NCBI RefSeq assembly: GCF_000196255.1
Contig: NC_006370.1
Span: 2,741,411-2,805,410 of the forward strand
Direction: 5' to 3'
DNA length: 64,000 bases
Source: Photobacterium profundum SS9
Lineage (GTDB): Bacteria > Pseudomonadota > Gammaproteobacteria > Enterobacterales > Vibrionaceae
Every line of letters starts with the position of its first letter. Within the stretch, counting starts at the first letter, position 1. A program made the translations under genes and the position numbers. Of the stretch, positions 10,612 through 21,089 are shown one piece after another. Under the pieces are notes generated by a model. The model was not told the DNA's origin and did not search any database. It was given only the letters and a program-made list of their open reading frames with translations.

Positions 10612-10790
10612 TACTTTACCTCGTCTGAACTCAGCGTTCGCGCTTCAGGTTCGATCAATACAGGGATACCATCTTGAATAGGATAAGCTAGACGATCAAA
10701 CTTACAAATCAGTTCATTTTTTTCTTTATCGTAGTTCAATTTACCTTTACATACTGGGCATGCTACGATTTCAAGCAGACGGTGATCCAT
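10611..10790 (-). CDS. ycaR: YcaR, Trm112-family small protein
   Basis: This 59-residue gene lies between lpxK and kdsB. The product begins [18 protein letters not shown] and contains a CPVC pair at residues 11-14. Further along is [20 protein letters not shown], the conserved Trm112/YcaR core. The family usually has a zinc-ribbon fold; here Cys29 is the only other cysteine, so full zinc binding is uncertain. The start overlaps the lpxK end by 20 bases, with AAGGAAG upstream. The stop overlaps the kdsB start. YcaR has the same position in E. coli; its role is not established. Confidence 0.93.
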   Translation of the reverse strand: MDHRLLEIVACPVCKGKLNYDKEKNELICKFDRLAYPIQDGIPVLIEPEARTLSSDEVK

Positions 10791-11805
10791 ATTCTTCCTT
10801 TACCTTAATTATTCGATTAATAATGGCAGTCGCATTCGATGTGGGTATCACTGCATCTACAGGTACATACCACCAATTCGACTGCGCAAAAGCGTGGCAT
10901 TTAACCGCATCTTTTTCTGTCATCACTAAATGTTGTCCCTGTTGGGCCAAATGTTTTAATTCCGTTTCTGAGAATGCCTGATGGTCAGTAAATGGCTGAC
11001 AATGTACAGGTGTTACTCCCAGTTCTTCTAATGTTTTAAAAAAACGGGGTGGATGACCAATGCCGGCCATTGCCACAATATTCTCTAATTCATTAATTGA
11101 ACATCGCTCGCCCGTTTTAACATTAATTAATGCTGAGGGCTGCAGGTGCATCGGCGCTTCGTTTTTTTGCGCCTTTCCACCGTTACAAATCAAGAAATCA
11201 ACGTCAGCTAAGCGATCACACGTTTCACGCAATGGTCCTAATGGCAGTAATTGCTGATTACCAAAGCGGCGTTGACCATCAATAACAACAAATTCGATGT
11301 CTCTTGCGAGTGCATAATGCTGTAGACCGTCATCGGTAATAATCACATCAACATCATGTTCGAGTAACATCATTACTGCATCAGATCGGATGGGTGATAC
11401 CGCAACAGGTGCCCCCGTCCTTCGACGAATTAATACTGGCTCATCACCGACGAGGTCTGTTGAAGTCTTATCTTCAACCAAATAAGGGTAATGTGGCGCT
11501 TTACCACCATAACCACGAGAAACAACCCCCGGCTTAAGCCCTTTCGCTTGTAGCTGTTCAACGAGCCATACAACAACGGGCGTCTTACCATTACCCCCAG
11601 CAGTAATATTACCAACAACAACAACAGGCACTGGTGCCCGATAAGCGACCTTTTCACCCGTTTGGTACTTATTACGGCGACGAACACTGATAAAACCAAA
11701 GAGTTTACTCAATGGCCAAAACACTGGCCAAAAAAGTACATTCAGTAACAGCATCAAACCTTTCGGATGATGCCCGAACCAAAACTTTTCAATAAGTGCA
11801 GCCAT
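10771..11805 (-). CDS. lpxK: Tetraacyldisaccharide 4'-kinase LpxK
   Basis: LpxK phosphorylates the disaccharide 1-phosphate precursor to make lipid IVA at the inner membrane. The product is 344 residues (E. coli 328). An N-terminal hydrophobic segment (about residues 17-38) anchors it. The P-loop [12 protein letters not shown] is at residues 65-76, and the conserved DDGLQH motif follows. The ATG overlaps the msbA stop as TAATG, and its end overlaps ycaR. It acts just before MsbA exports the lipid A core. Confidence 0.97.
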   Translation of the reverse strand: MAALIEKFWFGHHPKGLMLLLNVLFWPVFWPLSKLFGFISVRRRNKYQTGEKVAYRAPVPVVVVGNITAGGNGKTPVVVWLVEQLQAKGLKPGVVSRGYGGKAPHYPYLVEDKTSTDLVGDEPVLIRRRTGAPVAVSPIRSDAVMMLLEHDVDVIITDDGLQHYALARDIEFVVIDGQRRFGNQQLLPLGPLRETCDRLADVDFLICNGGKAQKNEAPMHLQPSALINVKTGERCSINELENIVAMAGIGHPPRFFKTLEELGVTPVHCQPFTDHQAFSETELKHLAQQGQHLVMTEKDAVKCHAFAQSNWWYVPVDAVIPTSNATAIINRIIKVKEEYGSPSA

Positions 11806-13562
11806 TAATCACCAAACTGAATACGGTGAAGTTGCGCGTAAGCACCATCATGTTTGATCAATTCACCATGCGTACCACGTTCGATGATTTCACCATCATC
11901 AACCACTAAGATTTGGTCGGCACCTTCAATGGTTGATAAGCGGTGAGCAATCACTAATACCGTGCGATCTTTTTGCAACTCCTCCAATGCCGACTGAATA
12001 GCACGTTCAGATTCAGTATCAAGGGCCGATGTAGCTTCATCTAATATCAACACTGGCGCATTGCGTAATAGTGCGCGAGCAATGGCTAAACGTTGGCGCT
12101 GACCACCTGAAAGGCTAACACCGTTTTCACCAATCATTGTGTCTAAGCCTTTTGGCATGCCTTTAATGAAGTCCATCGCATAAGCAAGCTCTGCGGCTTT
12201 TTCAATATCAGCACGACTAAAGCTGTCACCGCTTGCGTAAGCAATGTTATTTGCAATGGTATCGTTAAAAAGGTGCACATTTTGAGAAACAACAGCAACC
12301 TGATCACGCAGGTTCGACAATTGATAATCTTTAACCTCGCGCCCATCCAATATCAATTCGCCTGAATCAATATCGTAGAAACGTGTTAATAAGTTCGCAA
12401 TCGTACTCTTACCCGACCCTGAACGACCGACGAGTGCTAGCGTTTTTCCTGCTGGTAAATCAAATGATACATTACGCAATGCTGGTGTATCTTTGGTTGG
12501 ATAAGTGAACGTAACATTCTTAACTTGAATATCACCGTTCACACGCGCAATTTTATGCTTACCGTTATCTTCTTCAGCTTCAAGATCCATCAATTCAAAC
12601 AAAGTTTGACAAGCTGCCATACCGCGTTGGAATTGCGAAGTAACGTTAGTTAATGCTTTCAAAGGACGCATCAAACCAAACATTGCACCAAAGACGACAG
12701 CAAATGTACCAGGAGTAAGCTCAGCACGTAACGCTTCAGAGTTCGCTAAAACTAATACAACCACTAAAGCAAACGATGCAATTACCTGAATTACTGGGTT
12801 AGCAATCGCCTGCGCAGACACTAGCTTCATTGTTTGCTGGCGCATATTATTGCTAACAGAATCAAAACGTTGTTTTTCAACTTCTTGACCACCGTAACTT
12901 AATACAACTTTGTGCCCTTTTAGCATTTGCTCAGCAGATGATGTAACAGACCCCATCGCGTCTTGCATATTTTTTGAAATTTTACGAAAACGCTTAGAAA
13001 CCAAACGAATACTGAATGCGACAACAGGGGCAATGACCAATAAAATGGCCGAAAGCTGCCAGCTGTTCCAAAACATCAATGCCATTAAGCCAATGATTGA
13101 TGCACCTTCACGTACCATGCTGACTAGTGCGCTACTTGTCGCAGAAGCAACTTGTTCTGAATCATAAGTAATTCGAGAAAGTAAGGCACCAGAAGATTCT
13201 TTATCAAAAAAGCTCACTGGCATTTTCATGAAATGATTAAACAAGCCACGGCGTAAATTCATTACGACTTTGCCAGACACCCAAGACAAGCAGTATGTTG
13301 ATACAAAGCCACTCGCGCCACGTAGTATCATTAATCCGACTAAATAATATGGCATCATAGAAAGAAAGTCTGATTCGATGTTGTCTAACCCACCGAAGCT
13401 TTCATCAAGAAGAGGCTTAATCATCGATAACATTAGGGTATCACCCAATGCATTAATGATTAGCGCAACGACCGCGACTGATAAGCCAGCCTTATAGAAA
13501 CTGATATACGGCCAAAGTCGTTTATACGTATCCAGTGTTGATTGTTCAGTAGATTGCGTCAT
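11805..13562 (-). CDS. msbA: Lipid A export ATP-binding/permease protein MsbA
   Basis: MsbA flips core-lipid A across the inner membrane. It is a half-size ABC exporter of 585 residues (E. coli 582). Six transmembrane helices occupy about the first 320 residues. The nucleotide-binding domain has Walker [10 protein letters not shown], signature LSGGQRQR, Walker [13 protein letters not shown] and the H-loop VIAHRLST. It begins the msbA-lpxK-ycaR-kdsB operon. The ribosome binding site before the ATG at 13562 is weak. Confidence 0.97.
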   Translation of the reverse strand: MTQSTEQSTLDTYKRLWPYISFYKAGLSVAVVALIINALGDTLMLSMIKPLLDESFGGLDNIESDFLSMMPYYLVGLMILRGASGFVSTYCLSWVSGKVVMNLRRGLFNHFMKMPVSFFDKESSGALLSRITYDSEQVASATSSALVSMVREGASIIGLMALMFWNSWQLSAILLVIAPVVAFSIRLVSKRFRKISKNMQDAMGSVTSSAEQMLKGHKVVLSYGGQEVEKQRFDSVSNNMRQQTMKLVSAQAIANPVIQVIASFALVVVLVLANSEALRAELTPGTFAVVFGAMFGLMRPLKALTNVTSQFQRGMAACQTLFELMDLEAEEDNGKHKIARVNGDIQVKNVTFTYPTKDTPALRNVSFDLPAGKTLALVGRSGSGKSTIANLLTRFYDIDSGELILDGREVKDYQLSNLRDQVAVVSQNVHLFNDTIANNIAYASGDSFSRADIEKAAELAYAMDFIKGMPKGLDTMIGENGVSLSGGQRQRLAIARALLRNAPVLILDEATSALDTESERAIQSALEELQKDRTVLVIAHRLSTIEGADQILVVDDGEIIERGTHGELIKHDGAYAQLHRIQFGD

Positions 13563-13748
13563 TAAAATTCATTTTTCTTAAAAACAATTCCTATCATTCT
13601 ACTCCGATACTAGGATTGCGCCAAATAAGTTAAGCCATTGATGCATGCCTTATCTACTTTTTGCTCATTGATTATACAGCTGTATTTGTTCTAAAAAGCC
13701 TATCGACATTATCAGCCTAACTTCTCACATCTTCACGCCTAAAAAGCA

Positions 13749-16163
13749 TCATTCACTCGAAAATAAACGTCGATACCAAGTATCGTCAATATCTTGTCGA
13801 TAGCGTTGTGTTTTTCTGCTGCCAGCTTCAATATCTATGGATATTTGCCCAGTTTGTGCGGTATCTAACCACCTTGTGCCTTTATCTATATAACGCTGCT
13901 TAATTTGTGTTGATGGTAAATTCCAAGGGTTATATTTCGCACTCGATACCAGAGCTAATTCAGGAGACATACCTGCCAGCCACGTATTGGTCGACGAAGT
14001 TTTACTGCCATGATGAGGAACAAATAAGATATCAGGCGCAAGATCTGGGTATTGGCGAGCCAAAAGTAATTCAGATATCGCATCAATGTCACCTGTCAGT
14101 AGTACGTTGGTTGGTTTCACTGTATGAATATTCCGATCGCTTATTTGCACGACACAAGAATGAGGATTAGCCGCCCGTTTAACAATTTTAGGTGGCCACA
14201 ACACCTCGAAGTTGAGTCCTTCCCATTGCCAGAGGGCTCCTTGCACACAGGGAAGAAAACCATATCGACGATCACTGCTACGCTTCCAAATTGGTTCAAA
14301 CTGCTGAGATATAATATCGAAACCACCAGCATGATCACCGTCTGCATGGCTCAAAATTAACCCGTCTAACTGATTAATGCCTTTCTTGCTCAGCACGGGT
14401 TCTATGACAGATGTAGCAATACTGCCTTGTTGCCAACGGTTTCCCGTATCATATAAAACCGCTTTCCCGTTACGCTCAATCAACACGGCAAGACCATGCC
14501 CAACATCCAACATATTGACTGTCCATAGCAATGAAGCGACGTCATCTATTGAGGATTTATTATGATTTATATCAGTATCATTAGCTAAAAACGACGGGAT
14601 CCCCCAAGATACGAAGACAATCAAAATTGAGATGTGTATCCATTTGAAGTTACGCCAAGAAATAAACCACCCTAGCGCTGCCCACGCCATTCCCCCTATA
14701 AGGAAAGGTAACCACGCGGATGATAACGATAACCACGTACCAACAGATTGCTCAGCCAGCCAAATAACAGGATATAAGGTCCAATCGGCTAATTGCCAAA
14801 AAACATTCGACAACCAAGGAAACCACACCGTCGCAATGGCAGCCAAAACCAAAGGCACAGTCAATGTACTCACCCAAGGGACAGAGACAAAATTGATCAA
14901 TGGCGCGAGTAGCGATATCCCACCAAACCAATACCATTGAAGCGGTAACATAAACAGCAATAACACACACTGTAACTGTGCTAATACTTTCATCTTTTCC
15001 CACAATAGGTCTTTCTGATAGTCAAGATTGTTTTCAGTCTGATCAGTGTGTTGTCGCCTTACGCCACCCAAATTCGCAAGATATAAAATGAAGACAGCAG
15101 TAAAAGACATCCAAAAGCCCGCGGCATAAGACGCTAACGGGTTGAGCATTAAACAAATAGTTAGAGCGACAATAAAAATTTTCCAGCCTGGCCACTGAAT
15201 GCGTAACCTGATTAAAATCATCACAATTGCACACATTAATACTGCGCGTACCGTCGGCAAACTAAAACCCGCTAACCATGCGTACCCCAGCGCACACGCA
15301 AAACCACTCCATAACGGTAACCATATAAAACGATGAAGCTCCGGCAAAAGCGCACATATTTTACTGCCAAGCCACCAGCCTAATAACATCGCCAAACCGA
15401 TATGTAGACCTGAAATTGCCATTAAATGGGCTAAACCACTGTCTCTTAGCCGCTGCCAATCATGAAGCTCTAACGCATCCCTTACGCCAAAGCCTAAAGC
15501 CATTAAATAAGCTTTATGGGTTTTATCAGCCAACTCTGTCATTGCCTGAGTGAAAATACGCTGCCGTAAGGTAATAGCCGAACTATTGTCACTCGGTGTT
15601 CGTGCTGTTTGTTCTACACTAAGGCTATCGATGTAAGAGCTGTCTACAATCGTTCCGCTTAAAACGGTGCCTCGCCCATGAATACCATTTGCAACGAAAT
15701 ACTTTTCAGCATCAAAACCTGCACTATTCAATCGCCCATACGGACGGCGAAGCTTCACTGTTAGCTGCCAAATTTGACCTTGATACATCTCAGGAGGCTG
15801 TAGCCAATTTAAGCGGACGTTTAAAGGATAATGTGAATTTATTGGATAAGAATTAAGCATTAAGAGTTTGAAATCTATTGTATTAGTGGGGATATCACTA
15901 TTAAGTAGACTACTTACCTTAGCAACTATGGTAATATTCTCGCGGTCAATGGGTATTTCTTTTACTGAGTTTGTATAAACATTTACACTTAAAGCTGCCA
16001 TAGCGGCACCTAACGCAATCCAGATCAATAAATGAATACGTAAAAAATAAGAAACTACGGCTCCTAGCATTATGGCTGTCACAAACCAGAGATAATCAGG
16101 AATGGCATGCCACCAATGAAGAAACAAAAGCCCTATTGCAATGCCAGTAACCGCTTGGTTCAT
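13749..16163 (-). CDS. comEC: DNA internalization-related competence protein ComEC/Rec2
   Basis: ComEC forms the inner-membrane channel that imports single-stranded DNA during natural transformation. The length is 804 residues (E. coli YcaI about 754). The order is an N-terminal hydrophobic region with an OB-like DUF4131 segment, then a Competence domain with many membrane helices (GLAHLMAISGLHIGLAM). A C-terminal metallo-beta-lactamase-like domain follows, with HADGDHAGG near residue 605 and VPHHGSKTSST later. Both metal-site motifs look intact, so a working protein is likely. It lies upstream of msbA, as ycaI does in E. coli. Confidence 0.93.
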   Translation of the reverse strand: MNQAVTGIAIGLLFLHWWHAIPDYLWFVTAIMLGAVVSYFLRIHLLIWIALGAAMAALSVNVYTNSVKEIPIDRENITIVAKVSSLLNSDIPTNTIDFKLLMLNSYPINSHYPLNVRLNWLQPPEMYQGQIWQLTVKLRRPYGRLNSAGFDAEKYFVANGIHGRGTVLSGTIVDSSYIDSLSVEQTARTPSDNSSAITLRQRIFTQAMTELADKTHKAYLMALGFGVRDALELHDWQRLRDSGLAHLMAISGLHIGLAMLLGWWLGSKICALLPELHRFIWLPLWSGFACALGYAWLAGFSLPTVRAVLMCAIVMILIRLRIQWPGWKIFIVALTICLMLNPLASYAAGFWMSFTAVFILYLANLGGVRRQHTDQTENNLDYQKDLLWEKMKVLAQLQCVLLLFMLPLQWYWFGGISLLAPLINFVSVPWVSTLTVPLVLAAIATVWFPWLSNVFWQLADWTLYPVIWLAEQSVGTWLSLSSAWLPFLIGGMAWAALGWFISWRNFKWIHISILIVFVSWGIPSFLANDTDINHNKSSIDDVASLLWTVNMLDVGHGLAVLIERNGKAVLYDTGNRWQQGSIATSVIEPVLSKKGINQLDGLILSHADGDHAGGFDIISQQFEPIWKRSSDRRYGFLPCVQGALWQWEGLNFEVLWPPKIVKRAANPHSCVVQISDRNIHTVKPTNVLLTGDIDAISELLLARQYPDLAPDILFVPHHGSKTSSTNTWLAGMSPELALVSSAKYNPWNLPSTQIKQRYIDKGTRWLDTAQTGQISIDIEAGSRKTQRYRQDIDDTWYRRLFSSE

Positions 16164-16279
16164 TGTGTATTGCCTTAAGCCTGTTGATTTAAAATAGTAT
16201 TTTCATGCTTTATGTTTTAATACTTAGTATTCGCAATTAATGACTTTCAGCTCATTGTTTTCAAAGCGTATGTATATCG

Positions 16280-16792
16280 ATGCCAAGACAACTTATTAAA
16301 CGTTTTTTACCAAATCACGAAACAATTAAGCGCCAAAAAGCTCTTAAAATTTTCGGTAATGTGCTTTATAACCCGAACCTATGGTGTCTTAATCGCCGCT
16401 CTGCTTCGGGGGCTTTTGCTGTGGGTTTGTTTATGGCGTTTGTTCCACTGCCCAGCCAGATGATAATGGCAGCCGGACTCGCCATTCTATTTGGCGTAAA
16501 CCTCCCTCTTTCTATTGTATTAGTTTGGATTAGCAACCCTATTACGATGCCCGTGTTATTTTATGGTGCATATAAGGTAGGGGCTTGGTTGATGAACTCC
16601 CCTCAGCAGCCATTTCATTTTGAGCTGTCTTGGGAATTTTTACTTCATCAAATGAGCCAGATAGGTCCACCTTTTATGCTTGGCTGTTTTACTACTGGCA
16701 TTATTTTTTCTTTAATCGGTTACTTTGGTATTCGCGGTTTATGGCGCTACTCGGTAGTAAGAAGCTGGAAGAAACGTAAATTTCGCAACTAA
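16280..16792 (+). CDS. DUF2062 membrane protein
   Basis: A 170-residue protein of the DUF2062 family. The N-terminal 40 residues are basic. Two or three hydrophobic segments follow (around residues 45-75, 75-95 and 130-155). The family core SASGAFAVGLFMAFVPLPSQ and the later VWISNPITMPVLFYGAYKVG are clear. The function of the stand-alone form is unknown. It is divergent from comEC with a 116-base gap. The start ATG at 16280 has no obvious ribosome binding site. Confidence 0.85.
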   Translation: MPRQLIKRFLPNHETIKRQKALKIFGNVLYNPNLWCLNRRSASGAFAVGLFMAFVPLPSQMIMAAGLAILFGVNLPLSIVLVWISNPITMPVLFYGAYKVGAWLMNSPQQPFHFELSWEFLLHQMSQIGPPFMLGCFTTGIIFSLIGYFGIRGLWRYSVVRSWKKRKFRN

Positions 16793-16838
16793 GACTCATT
16801 TAGAAACCAAATAATCATTGAATGCAGCATTTCACTAA

Positions 16839-16863
16839 AACCTCGCTCGCGAGGTTTTTTTAC
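16839..16863 (+). terminator. Terminator of the DUF2062 gene
   Basis: Stem AACCTCGC pairs with GCGAGGTT and is followed by seven T, 47 bases after the stop codon. Confidence 0.85.
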
Positions 16864-16866
16864 GTT

Positions 16867-16953
16867 TATACCCACCTCAAGATGCTCATTTCAGTAATAA
16901 CCATCGAGGTTCTACCCTGAAAATTAGCAACGTCGTATAGAGCCCAGCAAACA
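16867..16953. repeat. Decayed copy of repeat family 1
   Basis: TATACCCACCTCAAGATGC matches the end of the element at 56595-56860 with a six-base deletion. TATAGAGCCCAGCAAA about 60 bases further resembles the internal TAGAGCCCAACAA arm of that element. The two matches together suggest a shortened, degenerate copy. The remainder of the 16793-17100 gap holds only the two terminators and AT-rich sequence with no credible gene. Confidence 0.55.
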
Positions 16954-17050
16954 AAAAAATATCCCTTCGCTTAAAAATGAGAGTGGCCGCACTTTCCTTA
17001 ACTATGTTTGTTTTAACGGCACTAATATTTTGGATCGAGTTCACTCAAAT

Positions 17051-17079
17051 AAAAAAACCGTCGTAATGACGGTTTTTTT
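17051..17079. terminator. Terminator of lolCDE (bidirectional form)
   Basis: AAACCGTC pairs with GACGGTTT and is flanked by A and T runs on both sides. It lies 22 bases beyond the lolE stop and serves the minus-strand lol operon. Confidence 0.8.
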
Positions 17080-17100
17080 AAGACTAGCTAAAACAGCATA

Positions 17101-18345
17101 CTACTTTGCGCTCAACACCAGTGCTGGTTGTAACGCGCTTGCCCTGCGTGCGGGATACCAGGTCGCAAGTAAACTTAAAAGAATGGCCGTTATAGCAACA
17201 ACCACGACATCATTAATCGCCAACTCGGTTGGTAGGAAATCTACAAAGTAGATGTCACCTGATAAAAACTGGTGTCCGATCAGCGTTTCGAGTCCTTTAA
17301 CCAAGCTCGTCAGGTTTACCGCCACGAAAGAACCAATAATCGATCCAACAAGGCTACCGACAACACCTGATAATAAGCCATGCCAAATGAAGATGGATTT
17401 CACTAACCCATCAGTGGCCCCCATTGTTCGAAGAATAGCAATGTCTGGCGCCCGATCTTTTACTGACATCATCAAGGTTGAGATAATATTAAAGCAGGCA
17501 ACACCAATCACAAGTACCATCACCAAATACATAATGGTACGCACCATCTGAATATCTCGATACAGGTAGCCATATTTCTGTGTCCAGCTTTTTAAATAGA
17601 CATACACAGGCAAAGTAAAGCCGACTTCTCTAACAATAGATTGAGCATCAAGCACATTATCGACATTCAACGAAATACCCGAGACTCCCTCGCCCATCGA
17701 TAAATACTGCTGAGCATCAGCTAACGGTATAATCGCAAAGTTATGATCAATCTGACCACCAAGTGCTAATAATCCAGACACTTGTAAACGAATACGGTGC
17801 GGTGAACGGAGCTTTTTTTCTGAATCGGCATTTGGGATCATTGCTGTAATCCAATCACCTACCCCAATTTGCAATTTTTGAGCAACACCTTGTCCTAAAA
17901 TAATCTGCTTGTTGCCCGCAGAAAAACGCTGCCAAGCGTTATCTTTTACATACTGTGGTAACGCACTGACTTGTATTTCCTCTTCAGGGTTTACACCACG
18001 CACTGCTACCGCTTTTAGATTGCTGCCTTTTTCAAGCAGAGCAGTAAATGAAACATACGGTGCTGCACCCGTTACTCGTGGGTGTTTTTTTACCGTTTCA
18101 AGTATGGGTTGCCACTCAGTCAACGGTACTTTTACGGCTTCTAGTTCACCATGAGGAATAACAGCCAATATGCGATTTTGTAATTCACGTTCAAAACCAT
18201 TCATAGCCGATAACCCTATGATGATGACTGCTACACCAACGGCAATCCCCAAAATAGAAGAAATAGAAATGAACGATACCATGCGATTTCGTTGTTTCGC
18301 CCGGCTAAAACGGCTACCGATATAAAGAGATAAAGGTCGAAACAT
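17101..18345 (-). CDS. lolE: Lipoprotein-releasing system membrane subunit LolE
   Basis: LolE, with LolC and LolD, releases outer-membrane lipoproteins from the inner membrane to the chaperone LolA. The length is 414 residues, the same as E. coli LolE. There is one N-terminal membrane helix, a large periplasmic domain (about residues 45-265), then three C-terminal helices with the MacB/FtsX-type core [20 protein letters not shown] and [11 protein letters not shown]. The ATG overlaps the lolD stop as TAATG. It is the last gene of lolCDE. Confidence 0.95.
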   Translation of the reverse strand: MFRPLSLYIGSRFSRAKQRNRMVSFISISSILGIAVGVAVIIIGLSAMNGFERELQNRILAVIPHGELEAVKVPLTEWQPILETVKKHPRVTGAAPYVSFTALLEKGSNLKAVAVRGVNPEEEIQVSALPQYVKDNAWQRFSAGNKQIILGQGVAQKLQIGVGDWITAMIPNADSEKKLRSPHRIRLQVSGLLALGGQIDHNFAIIPLADAQQYLSMGEGVSGISLNVDNVLDAQSIVREVGFTLPVYVYLKSWTQKYGYLYRDIQMVRTIMYLVMVLVIGVACFNIISTLMMSVKDRAPDIAILRTMGATDGLVKSIFIWHGLLSGVVGSLVGSIIGSFVAVNLTSLVKGLETLIGHQFLSGDIYFVDFLPTELAINDVVVVAITAILLSLLATWYPARRASALQPALVLSAK

Positions 18346-19034
18346 TAAGCTACCTCAACCTGAACCAAGTTACCGTCTTGCATATGCATACAACGATCTA
18401 ACTTCGCCGCTAATTCATTATCATGAGTGACGACTAAAAAGGCTGTACCCGACTCTTTATTTAACTTGCACATCAGATCATAGATTTCGAGTGCCGTTTT
18501 ATGGTCTAGGTTACCCGTAGGTTCGTCAGCCAATACAATTGATGGGTTATTCACCAATGCACGAGCAAAGGCAACACGTTGACGCTCACCACCACTCAAT
18601 TCTGAAGGTCGATGTTCATAGCGGTGGCTAAGACCCACCATGTCTAAAATAGATTTTGCTTTTGACTCAGCTTTATCTGTAGCCATGCCGCCGATTAATA
18701 GTGGCATGGCGACATTTTCCATCGCACTAAAATCAGCAAGCAAATGATGAAACTGATAAACAAACCCTATCTCTTGATTTCGAATTTTCGCTTGCTTATT
18801 CGCGCTCATCGAATTCAATTTTTGACCTTTAAAAAACACATCACCATCACTGGGCTCATCAAGTGCACCTAATAAGTGTAATAACGTGCTTTTCCCTGAA
18901 CCTGAAGAGCCGACGATTGCGACTAATTCATTGGGTTCAATGGCAAAGCTAACCCCTTTCAACACTTCAGTTTCAAGCTGAGCTTCGCGATAGATTTTAC
19001 GTAAACCATGACAAACTAATAACGAATTACTCAT
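18345..19034 (-). CDS. lolD: Lipoprotein-releasing system ATPase LolD
   Basis: LolD is the ATPase of the LolCDE complex. The open frame reaches 19094, but the family N-terminus and length (229 residues here, 233 in E. coli) fit the ATG at 19034, which overlaps the lolC end by 8 bases. Walker [10 protein letters not shown] is at residues 42-50. QFHHLL, typical of LolD, lies in the Q-loop region. The signature LSGGERQR and Walker [13 protein letters not shown] follow. Confidence 0.96.
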   Translation of the reverse strand: MSNSLLVCHGLRKIYREAQLETEVLKGVSFAIEPNELVAIVGSSGSGKSTLLHLLGALDEPSDGDVFFKGQKLNSMSANKQAKIRNQEIGFVYQFHHLLADFSAMENVAMPLLIGGMATDKAESKAKSILDMVGLSHRYEHRPSELSGGERQRVAFARALVNNPSIVLADEPTGNLDHKTALEIYDLMCKLNKESGTAFLVVTHDNELAAKLDRCMHMQDGNLVQVEVA

Positions 19035-20235
19035 AACGCAATGCCTCAGCAGGACGAACAGATGCCGCACGATAAGAAGGGAAAATAGTGGCAATAAGAC
19101 TTAACAAAATAGCACCTAAAATAACAAACATAACCTGTAGAGGTTCAATAACGATTGGTAGAGACCCACCTGCCATAAGATATTGCACACCAAAAACTGA
19201 CATAACAGTGTTCAAATTCGACGCCAGTAATATGCCTAGCACACCACCGCTCACCGCACCAATTACACCACTGCTTGCACCTTGAACCATAAATACCATC
19301 AGTACTTGGCGGTTAGTCATACCTTGGGTTTTTAAAATAGCGACTTCTGCTTGTTTCTCCATCACCACCATAATCAGGGCTGAAATAATGTTAAATGCAG
19401 CGACACCAATGATCAGCCCAAGCATTAAGCCCATCATATTCTTTTCCATTTTAACGGCTTGAAACAGCTCACCGCGTTGTTCTCGCCAATCAGACCATTG
19501 CCAATCATTCGGCATGGATACTTGAGCAAGTTCAGTCACAGCAAAAGGATCATCGAGGAATAACCGCCATCCCGTTATTTGATCCGCTTTATAGCGAAGT
19601 AATTTTCCAGCATCTTGGATATTAGTCAGAATAAGTTGCTTATCAACATCAGAGCCTGTGTCGAAGAAACCTTCAATGGTAAAGTTACGCTGGCTAGGAA
19701 TACGCCCTAGTGGTGTGTACTGGCTGGCACTGGTTACCATTAGGCGGATTTTATCCCCCACTTGCACCCCAAGCTGATTTGCTAATGCTTGACCAATAAC
19801 AACACGATAGCTACCAGAAATTAGGTTATCTAACTTCCCTACCGTCATGTCCATCGCGATGGGTTCATAATAGCTAGGATCAATCCCTATCATATTACCA
19901 GCCGCTAAAGACGATGCACTTTGCAGTACCGCTTCACCACGGGTGATAGGCGTAACATGAGTAACATGGGGTAACTGTTGCAATGATTGAGGAATGGTAT
20001 CAGATACAGGCATGCGCCCATCATCTTGAGAAATAACAGCTTGAGGCAAAACACCTAAAATTCTGTCTTTTAATTGTTGCTCAAAGCCATTCATAACAGA
20101 AAGTACAGTCACTAAAGACAACACACCAATGGTGATACCTGCCGTGGACATATATGATACAAAGCGACTGAATCGGTCACCTGAGCGACCACGCAGATAG
20201 CGTAGACCGATAAAAAAAGATACTGGATGAAACAT
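19027..20235 (-). CDS. lolC: Lipoprotein-releasing system membrane subunit LolC
   Basis: LolC binds LolA through its periplasmic domain during lipoprotein release. The length is 402 residues (E. coli 399). It has the same layout as LolE: an N-terminal helix at about residues 23-48, a periplasmic domain, and three C-terminal helices with [19 protein letters not shown] and [14 protein letters not shown]. It is the first gene of lolCDE and is divergent from plzB. The ribosome binding site is weak. Confidence 0.94.
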   Translation of the reverse strand: MFHPVSFFIGLRYLRGRSGDRFSRFVSYMSTAGITIGVLSLVTVLSVMNGFEQQLKDRILGVLPQAVISQDDGRMPVSDTIPQSLQQLPHVTHVTPITRGEAVLQSASSLAAGNMIGIDPSYYEPIAMDMTVGKLDNLISGSYRVVIGQALANQLGVQVGDKIRLMVTSASQYTPLGRIPSQRNFTIEGFFDTGSDVDKQLILTNIQDAGKLLRYKADQITGWRLFLDDPFAVTELAQVSMPNDWQWSDWREQRGELFQAVKMEKNMMGLMLGLIIGVAAFNIISALIMVVMEKQAEVAILKTQGMTNRQVLMVFMVQGASSGVIGAVSGGVLGILLASNLNTVMSVFGVQYLMAGGSLPIVIEPLQVMFVILGAILLSLIATIFPSYRAASVRPAEALRYE

Positions 20236-20434
20236 AGGTTAGAGAAACCATCCCTTGTATAAAGTAAAGAAAGAATACCCGTTGCTGCCTTTGATTACCA
20301 TGCAACTGCGTAAAACTAATGTAAAAACAGAGGGTAAAAAACGTACAGTCAGATGTGTTTACTTGCTCGAATGCAATACCTAAGTGATAATCGAGTAATT
20401 ATGAATAAATACTAACACTCGTATAGCTTTTCGA

Positions 20435-20447
20435 CCTGTAATACAGG
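20435..20447. promoter_or_regulatory. 13-bp palindrome upstream of plzB
   Basis: CCTGTAATACAGG is a perfect inverted repeat about a central base, 12-36 bases before the possible plzB starts. It may be an operator or may be chance; nothing shows which protein would bind. Confidence 0.3.
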
Positions 20448-20483
20448 GAATAGTTGCGAATGTTAATTAATAACGAGAGCGAC

Positions 20484-21080
20484 ATGGAACAGGACGAATA
20501 TTTTTCAGTCCATACTGGGCTAACCATAAACGTAGAACCTCTAGCAAGCGATGAGTGCTTGCCTGATGAACAAACGTTTATTCAGGAAATCCCCCCTTTA
20601 TTTCGTGTCGCCAGCGAATGCAGCGGTTTAGAAGAAAGCGCAGAACGCACGCTTAAAGGTTTTGGTAAGGAAGACAATAAAGCACTGCTAACTTACCTTG
20701 CAGCCCAAAACAGTAAAATCAACTTACTGCTTTCTTTTGTATTATCTCAACAAGATAACCCTGATTTTCGTTATATCACCGACAGTTTTGGTGCGAGTCA
20801 GCTGACCTTTGTTTCAAATTCCCCTTTTACTGTTGGTACATCTGTTAGAGTAAAGCTGTTTCTTAAGCACCCGCCCGCTGCAATATACTGTTATGCAAAC
20901 GTAGCTGCATGTGGAACTAAAGTGCATGAAGACGACTCAGATGAAAAGCAGGCTCAATACGCGATCACACTGCGCTATAACCGTTTACAAGAAGATGACC
21001 GTGATCTTCTGATCCGAGCTGCTTTGCATATTCAGCAAAAATTACTGCGCGTACGCGCCCAACAGCGAACAGAGTCATAA
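20484..21080 (+). CDS. plzB: PilZ-like protein, PlzB type
   Basis: This gene sits immediately before mfd, as I recall for plzB of Vibrio cholerae. I chose the ATG at 20484 (198 residues) because GAGAG lies just upstream. A frame extension to ATG 20460 or TTG 20454 is possible. The N-terminal half is helical and the C-terminal half has a beta pattern (TVGTSVRVKLFLKHPP, then YAITLRYNRLQEDD), like YcgR-type PilZ proteins. The c-di-GMP motif RxxxR and the (D/N)xSxxG motif are not visible, so nucleotide binding is doubtful. The stop is 9 bases from the mfd start, so the two genes are probably co-transcribed. Confidence 0.7.
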   Translation: MEQDEYFSVHTGLTINVEPLASDECLPDEQTFIQEIPPLFRVASECSGLEESAERTLKGFGKEDNKALLTYLAAQNSKINLLLSFVLSQQDNPDFRYITDSFGASQLTFVSNSPFTVGTSVRVKLFLKHPPAAIYCYANVAACGTKVHEDDSDEKQAQYAITLRYNRLQEDDRDLLIRAALHIQQKLLRVRAQQRTES

Positions 21081-21089
21081 GTTAATCAC

